Source: Streptomyces sp.
GTDB lineage: Bacteria; Actinomycetota; Actinomycetes; Streptomycetales; Streptomycetaceae
Assembly (NCBI RefSeq): GCF_031181555.1
Contig: NZ_JAPSKQ010000046.1
Coordinates: 1-40,705 of the forward strand
Direction of reading: 5' to 3'
DNA: 40,705 nucleotides
Position 1 is the stretch's first letter, and each line of letters begins with the position of its first letter. This document shows positions 34,011-40,705 of this stretch, piece after piece. Under the pieces are notes generated by a model that did not search any database, was not told the DNA's origin, and worked only from the letters and a program-made list of their open reading frames with translations. A program made the translations under genes and the position numbers.

Positions 34011-37000
34011 ATGACGCGAGCCGAGCAGCCAACGGCCCCCCAACCGGCCCCCGACGACGCCCTGGTCGCGGACTCCCGCGAGCGCGCCGTCCGCGCCCTG
34101 CTGCGCCGACCGCGGCTGAAACGGCTGTGGAGCGCGCAGCTCGTGGGCGGGGTCGGCGACGTCCTCGCCCTCCTCGTGCTGGTGCTCCTCGCCCTTCAGG
34201 CGGCGATCGCCGAGGGTTCCTTCGGCGGTGGCTACCGGGGCGTGGCGTTCGCAGTGGCGACCGTTTTCGGAGTGCGCGTCCTGGCGACCCTGCTGTTCGG
34301 TGCCGTCCTCCTCGGCCCGCTCACCGCGCTCACCTCGCAGGACGGCCCGCTGAACCGCCGCTGGACCATGGTCGGCGCGGACGGACTGCGGGCCGCACTG
34401 CTCATCGTGGCGCCGCTGTGGATCGACTGGACGCCCGACAACGCCCTGGCCGTCCTCCTCGTCACCGCCTTCGTGGCGTCGGTCGCCGAGCGCTTCTGGA
34501 CCGTGTGCCGGGAGAGCGCGGCGCCCGCGCTGCTGCCCGCACCGCCCCCGGAGGGCGCGACGGTACGGCCGTTGCCCGACCACATGGACGCGCTGCGCCG
34601 CCTGTCGCTGCGCACGGGTTTCGTGGCGATACCGCTCGCGGCCGTCGCGCTCGTCGTCGCGGCCCTGTTCAACAACCTGCTGGGCACGGGGATCGACTGG
34701 TTCGCCGAGCACCAGGCGGCCCTCGCGTCGTACGTCGCGGCCGGGCTGTTCGCCGCGTCGCTGTCCGTGCTGGCCTTTCTGGAGCTGCCCGAGACGCGCA
34801 CCCCCCGCGCGCGGTCGCCGCTGGAGGGGCTGCGCCGCCCGAGGACCGCCGCCGGCGCCGACAAGGGCCGCACCGGTGCGCTGCCGCTGCTGGTGCTCGC
34901 GTCCGCGTCCGTCGCCGCCGCGGTGTCGGCCGCGGTCGCCGTGTCGGTGCTGCACGCCAAGGACCTCGGCGGCGGCCCCGTGCTCTACGGCCTGCTGGTG
35001 GGCGCGCTGACCGGCGGCGTCGTCGTCGGCATCCGTACGGCACCCGCCCTGCTGCCGTCGCTGTCCCGGCGCCGGCTGCTCGCGCTGGGGCTCGCCTTCA
35101 CCGGTGTCGCGCTGCTGGCCGCGGGACTGGTGCCGGACGTCACCAGCGTGCTGCTGATCATGGCGCTGGCCGGCACCGGCGCGGGCATCGCCGCCAACAC
35201 CGGGCACGCGCTGCTCGACCAGGAGACCGAGGACCAGCGCCGGGCCCGTACGACGGACCACCTGCACGCGGTCGTCCGGGTCTTCGTGGCGCTCGGTGCG
35301 CTGATCGCCCCCCTGGTGGCCGCGGCCATCGGGCCGCACCGGCTGGAGAACGGCCGGTTCGTCTTCGCGCACGGCGGCGCCGCGTTCACGCTGATGCTGG
35401 TGGGCGCGCTGCTGCTGCCGGTGGCCGCGCTGGTGCTGGCCAAGGTCGACGACCGCTCCGGAGTGCCGCTGCGGCAGGACCTGCGCGACGCGCTGCTCGG
35501 CGGCGACGACCCCGAGCAGACGCCCGCCGCCTCCGGCTTCTTCATCGCCCTGGAGGGCGGCGACGGGGCCGGGAAGTCCACCCAGGCCGAGGCGCTCGCC
35601 GAGTGGATCCGGGCCAAGGGCCACGAGGTCGTGCTCACCCGGGAGCCCGGGGCGACGCCGGTCGGCAAGCGGCTGCGCTCCATCCTGCTGGACGTGTCGA
35701 GCGCCGGTCTGTCGCACCGCGCGGAGGCGCTGCTGTACGCGGCGGACCGGGCCGAGCACATCGACACCGTCGTACGGCCCGCCCTGGAGCGCGGCGCGGT
35801 CGTCATCTCCGACCGGTACATCGACTCCTCCGTGGCCTACCAGGGCGCCGGACGCGATCTGTCGCCGACCGAGATCGCCCGCATCAACCGCTGGGCGACC
35901 GACGGACTGGTCCCGCACCTGACGGTGCTGCTGGACGTGGCGCCGGAGACCGCGCGGGAACGGTTCACCGAGGCGCCGGACCGGCTGGAGTCGGAGCCCG
36001 CCGAGTTCCACGCGCGCGTGCGGGCCGGTTTCCTCACCCTGGCCGCCGCCGACCCGGGCCGGTACCTGGTGGTCGACGCCGGCCAGGAACCGGAGGCCGT
36101 CACCACGGTGATCCGGCACCGGCTGGACCAGGTGCTGCCGCTGTCCGAGGCCGAGATCCGGGCCTGCGAGGAAGCGCGCCGCAAGGCCGAGGAGGAGGCC
36201 CGCCGCAAGGCGGAGGAGGAAGCGGCCCGCAAGGCGGAGGAGGAGCGCCTGGAGCGCGAGCGCCAGGAACAGCTGGCGCGGCTGCGTGCCGAGGAGGAGG
36301 AGCGCAAGCGGCGCGAGCTGGAGGAGGCGCAGCGGCGCGAGGCGGAACGGCAGGCGGAGGAGGCCCGGCAGCGCGCCGAGGAGGCACGCCGGCGCGCCGA
36401 GGAGGAACGTCAGCGGCTCCTCGCCGAGGAGCGGGCACGCGCCGAGGAGGAGGCCCGCCGCAGGGCCGAGGAGGAGCGCCGCCGCAAGCAGGCCGAGGAG
36501 GAGGCGCGGCTGCGCGCCGAGGCCGAGGCGCTGCGCCTGGAGAAGCAGCGCAAGGCCGAGGAGGCCCTGCTGCGGGCGGAGGAGGCCCGGCGGATCGCGG
36601 AACAGGCGGCGGCCGCGGCGGAGGCGGGACCGAGGGCGACGGGCGTCCCCGAGGCCCCGGGTCCCTCCGCGCCCGGTGCTCCCGGTCCTGCGCGTCCCTC
36701 CGCGCCCCGGGCCTCCCGGTCGGCGGCCGAGGACGCGGTGACCGTGCCGACACCGGTCGTGACGCCGACGAACGCGTCGGGCGGGCCGGTGGACGAGACG
36801 GCGGTACTGCCCCGGGTGCCGGGCGAGGACGCGGGCGACGGGCAGCGGTCCGGCCGGTCCCGGGTCTCCGACTCCGAGGTGACGGCCGAGCTGCCGGTGC
36901 CGCCGGTTTCGCCGGGCGCGGCCGACGAGACGGCGGTGCTGCCTCCGGTGCGGGAGGAGAGCCGGGGGCACGCGGACCGGGTTCCGCCCGGTTACTTCCG

Positions 37001-37226
37001 GGACGAGCGTCCGGCGAGCGGATCCGACGGTCACGGCCTCGAGGACCGCACGCGCGAGCTGCCGCAGATCGACCCCGAGGGCACGCCCCGCCGGCGCCGG
37101 CAGCGCTCCGACTGGGCCGAGGAGACCCCGCTGGACGACCTGCCCACGCTGGCGGACGAACTGCTCGGCCCGCACGAGGACGAGCACGGCGACGAGGGCG
37201 GCCGGGGCCGGCGCCGGGGACGCTGA
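34011..37226 (+). CDS. tmk: MFS-like membrane domain fused to thymidylate kinase with long helical tail
   Basis: A 1071-residue three-part protein. Residues 1-485 contain about eleven hydrophobic segments of a major-facilitator-like fold. Residues 508-715 are a complete dTMP kinase: P-loop GGDGAGKST with Lys522, TREPG, and SDRYIDSSVAYQGAG. Residues 716-870 are an almost uninterrupted Glu/Ala/Arg helix with repeats such as KAEEEARR, a coiled coil or single long helix. The last 200 residues are disordered and Pro/Glu-rich, with two copies of DETAVLP (Thr930, Thr974) and a related RTRELP near 1014. The kinase makes dTDP for DNA synthesis; membrane anchoring beside topA and holB suggests a link to replication. 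S. coelicolor has the same fusion. The transport function of the first part is unproven. Confidence 0.93.
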   Translation: MTRAEQPTAPQPAPDDALVADSRERAVRALLRRPRLKRLWSAQLVGGVGDVLALLVLVLLALQAAIAEGSFGGGYRGVAFAVATVFGVRVLATLLFGAVLLGPLTALTSQDGPLNRRWTMVGADGLRAALLIVAPLWIDWTPDNALAVLLVTAFVASVAERFWTVCRESAAPALLPAPPPEGATVRPLPDHMDALRRLSLRTGFVAIPLAAVALVVAALFNNLLGTGIDWFAEHQAALASYVAAGLFAASLSVLAFLELPETRTPRARSPLEGLRRPRTAAGADKGRTGALPLLVLASASVAAAVSAAVAVSVLHAKDLGGGPVLYGLLVGALTGGVVVGIRTAPALLPSLSRRRLLALGLAFTGVALLAAGLVPDVTSVLLIMALAGTGAGIAANTGHALLDQETEDQRRARTTDHLHAVVRVFVALGALIAPLVAAAIGPHRLENGRFVFAHGGAAFTLMLVGALLLPVAALVLAKVDDRSGVPLRQDLRDALLGGDDPEQTPAASGFFIALEGGDGAGKSTQAEALAEWIRAKGHEVVLTREPGATPVGKRLRSILLDVSSAGLSHRAEALLYAADRAEHIDTVVRPALERGAVVISDRYIDSSVAYQGAGRDLSPTEIARINRWATDGLVPHLTVLLDVAPETARERFTEAPDRLESEPAEFHARVRAGFLTLAAADPGRYLVVDAGQEPEAVTTVIRHRLDQVLPLSEAEIRACEEARRKAEEEARRKAEEEAARKAEEERLERERQEQLARLRAEEEERKRRELEEAQRREAERQAEEARQRAEEARRRAEEERQRLLAEERARAEEEARRRAEEERRRKQAEEEARLRAEAEALRLEKQRKAEEALLRAEEARRIAEQAAAAAEAGPRATGVPEAPGPSAPGAPGPARPSAPRASRSAAEDAVTVPTPVVTPTNASGGPVDETAVLPRVPGEDAGDGQRSGRSRVSDSEVTAELPVPPVSPGAADETAVLPPVREESRGHADRVPPGYFRDERPASGSDGHGLEDRTRELPQIDPEGTPRRRRQRSDWAEETPLDDLPTLADELLGPHEDEHGDEGGRGRRRGR

Positions 37227-37605
37227 CACGGCCTGCGGGCCGAGGCGGGATCGGACGGCCGGTCGCGGGGCGGTCCGGTCCGGCCGCGGTTCCGGCCGCG
37301 GGCCGGGTACGGGGACAGGCACGGGACGACCCGCGTCCTGCCCCGCCGATCCCGCGGCCGCGCGTCGGACCGATTCCGTCCCCGACGGATGAGGGGCCGG
37401 TGACCGGCGACCGGTGGCCGTGGGACGGCCTCGCGGGCCCGGCCCGTCTTGCCGACCCGCCCCGCCGACCCGCCCCGCCGGCCCGCCTCCGTCGGTCCGG
37501 TGGTGCCCGTCGGTCCGGTGGTGTCAGTGCCCACCCGCACAATGGATCCCGCGAGCCGAAGGCGAGCTGTGAGCTGTGGTCTGTGAACGAAGGGCGGCGT
37601 GACCC
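37227..37605. repeat. GC-rich gap with short tandem repeats
   Basis: No gene is supported in this 379-base gap between tmk and holB. It holds a 13-bp tandem repeat (GCCGACCCGCCCC at 37451-37463 and 37464-37476, then a partial copy) and an 18-bp-period repeat (CCGTCGGTCCGGTGGTG at 37489-37505 and 37507-37523). CCGGCCGCGG also occurs twice near 37281-37303. The holB promoter and leader must lie at its right end; AAGGG at 37590-37594 is the likely ribosome-binding site. Confidence 0.6.
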
Positions 37606-38811
37606 ATGACCGTGTGGGACGACCTCGTCGGGCAGGAACGGGTGAGCGAGCAGCTCACCGCGGCCGCCCGGGACGCCGACGCGCTCGTCACCGCGGCGGC
37701 GGCCGACGCGCCCCCGCCCGAGACGTCCAAGATGACGCACGCCTGGCTGTTCACGGGCCCGCCCGGCGCGGGGCGCAGCCAGGCGGCGCGGGCCTTCGCC
37801 GCCGCGTTGCAGTGCGTCAGTCCCGACCGTGCGCTCGGCGGAGCCCCCGGCTGCGGGTTCTGCGACGGCTGCCACACCGCGCTGATCGGCACCCACGCCG
37901 ACGTCACCACGGTCGCCGCCGTCGGCGCCCAGATCCTCGTCGACGACATGCGCGACACCGTGCGCAAGTCGTTCACCGCGCCGGCGAACGGCCGCTGGCA
38001 GGTCATCCTCGTCGAGGACGCCGAGCGGCTGAACGAGAAATCCGCCAACGCCGTCCTCAAGGCCGTCGAGGAGCCCGCCCCCCGCACGGTCTGGCTGCTG
38101 TGCGCCCCCTCCATCGAGGACGTCCTGCCGACCATCCGCTCCCGCTGCCGCCACCTCAACCTGACGACGCCCTCCGTGGACGCCGTAGCCGACATGCTCG
38201 TACGGCGCGAGGGCATCGAGCCGGACGTCGCCGCGGCGGTGGCCCGTGCCACCCAGGGCCACGTCGACCGCGCCCGCCGTCTGGCCACGGACCCGGCGGC
38301 CCGGGAGCGCCGCGCCGCCGTGCTGAAGCTGCCGCTGCGGGTCGAGGACATCGGCGGGGCGCTCAAGGCCGCCCAGGAACTCGTCGACGCCGCCGCCGAG
38401 GACGCCAAGCAGCTCGCCGAGGAGATGGACGCCAAGGAGACCGAGGAACTGAAGGCGGCGCTCGGCGCGTCCCAGGGCGGCCGGCTGCCGCGCGGCACGG
38501 CCGGCGTGGTCAAGGACCTGGAGGACATGCAGAAGCGCCGCAGAACGCGGACCCAGCGCGACAGCCTCGACGTCGCCCTGACCGACCTGACCAGCTTCTA
38601 CCGCGACGTCCTCGCGCTCCAGCTCGGCTCCCGCATCGCCCTCGCCAACGCGGACTCCGAGGACGCGCTCGAGCGCCTGGCCCGCGGCAGCTCGCCGGAG
38701 TCCACGCTCCGTCGCATCGAGGCGATCGCCGCCTGCCGCAGGGCCCTCGACCGCAACGTGGCCCCGCTCCTCGCGGTGGAGGCGATGACGATGGCCCTCA
38801 GAGCGGGCTGA
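37606..38811 (+). CDS. holB: DNA polymerase III delta' subunit
   Basis: A 401-residue AAA+ clamp-loader subunit. The Walker A position reads GPPGAGRSQ with Arg in place of the essential Lys, in keeping with delta' subunits, which do not hydrolyse ATP. CGFCDGC is the zinc-binding cluster, VEDAERLNEKSANAVLKAVEEP the Walker B/helix region and IRSRCRHL carries the SRC arginine finger that acts on the neighbouring gamma/tau subunit. The C-terminal third forms the collar domain. The ATG follows AAGGG at 11 bases. In mycobacteria delta' likewise lies close to topA. It functions in loading the sliding clamp at the replication fork, as a partner of the DnaX and delta subunits encoded elsewhere. Confidence 0.95.
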   Translation: MTVWDDLVGQERVSEQLTAAARDADALVTAAAADAPPPETSKMTHAWLFTGPPGAGRSQAARAFAAALQCVSPDRALGGAPGCGFCDGCHTALIGTHADVTTVAAVGAQILVDDMRDTVRKSFTAPANGRWQVILVEDAERLNEKSANAVLKAVEEPAPRTVWLLCAPSIEDVLPTIRSRCRHLNLTTPSVDAVADMLVRREGIEPDVAAAVARATQGHVDRARRLATDPAARERRAAVLKLPLRVEDIGGALKAAQELVDAAAEDAKQLAEEMDAKETEELKAALGASQGGRLPRGTAGVVKDLEDMQKRRRTRTQRDSLDVALTDLTSFYRDVLALQLGSRIALANADSEDALERLARGSSPESTLRRIEAIAACRRALDRNVAPLLAVEAMTMALRAG

Positions 38812-38914
38812 CGAACCCCCGGCCGACGCCCGCCCCACGGCCGTCCGACGGTTGACGCCGTAACTCGTACGAGGCACGGCGTGCGCGTAGGGCACCCATT
38901 CCGTCGCGCAGAGT

Positions 38915-38920
38915 TACGCT
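38915..38920 (+). promoter_or_regulatory. -10 box for leaderless peptidase gene
   Basis: TACGCT ends six bases before the ATG at 38927, and no ribosome-binding site is visible. TTGACG at 38852-38857 is a good -35 hexamer but is much too far upstream to pair with it. Confidence 0.45.
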
Positions 38921-38926
38921 CGCACC

Positions 38927-40510
38927 ATGCACACAAGGCGCACCCTCCGTAGGACCCGCACCGCAGGCTGCCTGCTCGCCGCCGCGCTGCTGGTATCCGG
39001 CTGCTCCTCCGGGAGCACGCCGAGTACCGCCAGCTCGGCGGCGGAGGAGAGGACGACGGCGCTGGCCGCGCTGCCCCGCTCCACGCCGGCGGCGCTCACG
39101 CCGTACTACGAGCAGAAGCCGTCCTGGCGCGACTGCGGAGTCCCCGGCTTCCAGTGCGCCACGGTGAAGGCCCCGCTCGACTACGCCGATCCGTCCGCCG
39201 GCGACGTCCGTCTCGCCGTGGCCCGCAAGAAGGCCACCGGCCCGGGGAAGCGGCTGGGCTCGCTGCTGGTGAACCCCGGCGGCCCCGGCGGCTCGGCGAT
39301 CGGCTACCTCCAGTCGTACGCCGGGATCGGCTACCCGGCCGGGGTGCGCGCCCGCTACGACATGGTGGCCGTCGACCCGAGGGGCGTGGCCCGCAGCGAA
39401 CCCGTCGAGTGCCTGGACGGGCCCGAGATGGACGCGTACACGCAGACCGACGTCACACCGGACGACGCGAAGGAGACGGACGCGCTGGTCGCGGCGTACA
39501 AGGAGTTCGCCGAGGGCTGCGGAGCGGACGCGCCGAAGCTGCTGCGCCATGTGTCGACCGTCGAGACGGCCCGCGACATGGACATCGTGCGGGCCGCGCT
39601 GGGCGACGAGAAGCTGAACTACGTCGGCGCCTCGTACGGCACCTTCCTCGGGGCCACGTACGCCGGGCTCTTCCCGACCCGGGCGGGCCGGCTGGTGCTG
39701 GACGGCGCGATGGACCCCTCGCTGCCCGCGCGGCGGCTCAACCTCGAGCAGACGGCCGGCTTCGACACGGCGTTCACCGCCTTCGCGAAGGACTGCGTCC
39801 GGCACGGCGACTGCCCGCTCGGCGGCCGGAACACCCCTCCCGGGCAGGTCGGCAAGAACCTCAAGGCGTTCTTCACCGACCTCGACGCCCGGCCGATCCC
39901 CACCGGTGACGCCGACGGCCGCAGGCTCACCGAGTCGCTGGCGACCATCGGCGTGATCGCGGCGATGTACGACGAGGGCGCCTGGCAGCAGCTGCGCGAG
40001 GCGCTGACGGCGGCGATGAAGGAGAACGACGGCGCCGGACTCCTCCTCCTGGCCGACAGCTACTACGAACGCGACGCCGACGGCGGCTACACCAACCTGA
40101 TGTTCGCCAACGCGGCCGTGAACTGCCTGGACCTCCCGCCCGCCTTCGGCTCCCCGGACGAGGTGCGGGCGGCGCTCCCCGACTTCGAGGAGGCGTCCCC
40201 GGTCTTCGGCGAGGGCTTCGCGTGGATGGCGCTGAACTGCGCGTACTGGCCGGTGCGGGCCACGGGCGAGCCGCAGCGCATCGAGGCGAAGGGCGCGGCC
40301 CCGATCGTCGTCGTCGGCACCACCCGCGACCCGGCGACCCCGTACCGCTGGGCCGAGGCCCTGGCCGGCCAGCTGTCCTCGGCCCGCCTGCTCACCTACG
40401 AGGGCGACGGCCACACCGCCTACGGCCGGGGCAGCGACTGCATCGACTCCACGATCAACGCCTATCTGCTCCGCGGTACCCCGCCCGCGGACGGAAAGCG
40501 CTGCTCATAA
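38927..40510 (+). CDS. Secreted tripeptidyl-aminopeptidase-like alpha/beta-hydrolase (lipoprotein)
   Basis: A 527-residue serine hydrolase of the Streptomyces tripeptidyl aminopeptidase/SlpD-E family. A twin-basic signal peptide ends in the lipobox VSGC, so the mature enzyme is attached to the outer face of the membrane. The oxyanion-hole region is NPGGPGGS, the nucleophile elbow GASYGTFLG, the acid lies in GTTRDPATPYRWAE and the His in YEGDGHTAYGRG. The C-terminal TAP-like domain and conserved cysteines are present. It probably removes N-terminal peptides from secreted proteins. The ATG at 38927 follows a -10-like TACGCT, indicating a leaderless mRNA. A 14-bp terminator follows the stop codon. 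Confidence 0.92.
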   Translation: MHTRRTLRRTRTAGCLLAAALLVSGCSSGSTPSTASSAAEERTTALAALPRSTPAALTPYYEQKPSWRDCGVPGFQCATVKAPLDYADPSAGDVRLAVARKKATGPGKRLGSLLVNPGGPGGSAIGYLQSYAGIGYPAGVRARYDMVAVDPRGVARSEPVECLDGPEMDAYTQTDVTPDDAKETDALVAAYKEFAEGCGADAPKLLRHVSTVETARDMDIVRAALGDEKLNYVGASYGTFLGATYAGLFPTRAGRLVLDGAMDPSLPARRLNLEQTAGFDTAFTAFAKDCVRHGDCPLGGRNTPPGQVGKNLKAFFTDLDARPIPTGDADGRRLTESLATIGVIAAMYDEGAWQQLREALTAAMKENDGAGLLLLADSYYERDADGGYTNLMFANAAVNCLDLPPAFGSPDEVRAALPDFEEASPVFGEGFAWMALNCAYWPVRATGEPQRIEAKGAAPIVVVGTTRDPATPYRWAEALAGQLSSARLLTYEGDGHTAYGRGSDCIDSTINAYLLRGTPPADGKRCS

Positions 40511-40523
40511 CCGGTGCCGCCAT

Positions 40524-40557
40524 CCCCGGAGGCGGGCGCTCCGGCCCGCCTCCGGGG
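40524..40557 (+). terminator. Terminator of the peptidase gene
   Basis: CCCCGGAGGCGGGC (40524-40537) pairs perfectly with GCCCGCCTCCGGGG (40544-40557) around a six-base loop, 14 bases after the stop codon. Confidence 0.88.
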
Positions 40558-40585
40558 CCGGTACGAAGCACCCTCGGAAACTGTG

Positions 40586-40591
40586 TAGACT
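40586..40591 (+). promoter_or_regulatory. -10 box of the tRNA gene
   Basis: TAGACT lies 38 bases before the 5' end of the tRNA, a usual distance for a tRNA promoter. The -35 region is not clear. Confidence 0.45.
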
Positions 40592-40629
40592 TACCGACGT
40601 TGCCGATCGCACCATGGTGCGGGCAGCGC

Positions 40630-40703
40630 GCCGCCTTAGCTCAGATGGCCAGAGCAACGCACTCGTAATGCGTAGGTCTCGGGTTCGAATCCCGAAGGCG
40701 GCT
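40630..40703 (+). tRNA. tRNA-Thr (CGT anticodon)
   Basis: A complete cloverleaf can be drawn. The acceptor stem is GCCGCCT/AGGCGGC (40630-40636, 40696-40702) with discriminator T40703. The D arm is GCTC/GAGC. The anticodon stem is ACGCA/TGCGT with loop CTCGTAA and anticodon CGT at 40664-40666. The variable loop is short, and the T arm is TCGGG/CCCGA with loop TTCGAAT. It decodes ACG threonine codons, which are common in high-G+C genomes. The window ends two bases after the discriminator, so whether CCA is encoded cannot be seen. Confidence 0.97.
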
Positions 40704-40705
40704 CC

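Noticed and set aside
36150..36640. Repeat array in the tmk gene resembling a repeat element or CRISPR
   Set aside because: The repeats are codon-level repeats of Lys-Ala-Glu-Glu units within an uninterrupted reading frame, encoding a long charged helix; there are no spacers.
40630..40703. tRNA-Thr as attachment site of an integrated element
   Set aside because: The window stops two bases after the gene and contains no integrase and no second copy of the tRNA 3' end, so there is nothing to support integration.

Overview
The window is an ordinary-looking stretch of high-G+C actinobacterial core chromosome, and the gene content points firmly to Streptomyces. The evidence is a 113-residue BldG with its anti-sigma partner next to a proton-pumping pyrophosphatase, a topoisomerase I with a lysine-rich tail, a thymidylate kinase fused to a membrane transporter domain, and several -10-like boxes placed 6-7 bases before start codons, as in leaderless Streptomyces genes. 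I see no insertion sequence, prophage, CRISPR array or abrupt base-composition change. The gene order also matches, in outline, the Mycobacterium tuberculosis nth - Nudix - marP - ephE - acs - ssd/tad - helicase - topA - delta' interval (from memory, Rv3674c back to Rv3644c), so most of the window is an ancient syntenic block.

Layout. 2-2984 (+): endonuclease III (cut by the window edge), a CoA-type Nudix hydrolase and a MarP-like membrane serine protease. 3403-11235 (-): an epoxide-hydrolase-like enzyme coupled to a holin-like membrane protein, an NhaA antiporter, acetyl-CoA synthetase, and a SulP-STAS-carbonic anhydrase fusion. 11565-16042: a NodB-like lipoprotein (+), a ParA/CooC-like ATPase (-), a degenerate Fic protein (+) and a tail-anchored HAD phosphatase (-). 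The convergent gap between the last two (14786-15208) is packed with hairpins and probably holds a small RNA, by position the 6S-like scr3559-type RNA known from S. coelicolor.

16623-21791 (+) is the actinobacterial Tad/Flp-type secretion locus: Ssd/CpaE-like protein, TadA ATPase, TadB, TadC, a DUF4244 pilin-like peptide, a TadE-like and a second TadE-like pseudopilin. Most junctions are ATGA overlaps. A convergent MrfA/Hrq1-type helicase (21724-24210, -) overlaps the last gene. 24290-25180 (+) is bldG plus its anti-sigma factor, separated by a strong hairpin.

25504-40510 (+): hppA, a small lipoprotein, a SAM methyltransferase, a two-helix membrane peptide, topA, the membrane/thymidylate kinase fusion, the DNA polymerase III delta' subunit and a secreted tripeptidyl-aminopeptidase-like lipoprotein. 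A tRNA-Thr (CGT) closes the window.

The most interesting unexplained items are the structured RNA candidate at 14915-15130, a separate run of four hairpins ending in a terminator-like stem at 16083-16211, a ParA-like ATPase divergent from a catalytically degenerate Fic protein, the 12-bp parS-like tandem repeat inside the tad operon, a DasR-like site before acs, and a long imperfect palindrome before hppA. Start codons were chosen by ribosome-binding site, family alignment from memory and spacing; no database search was possible.
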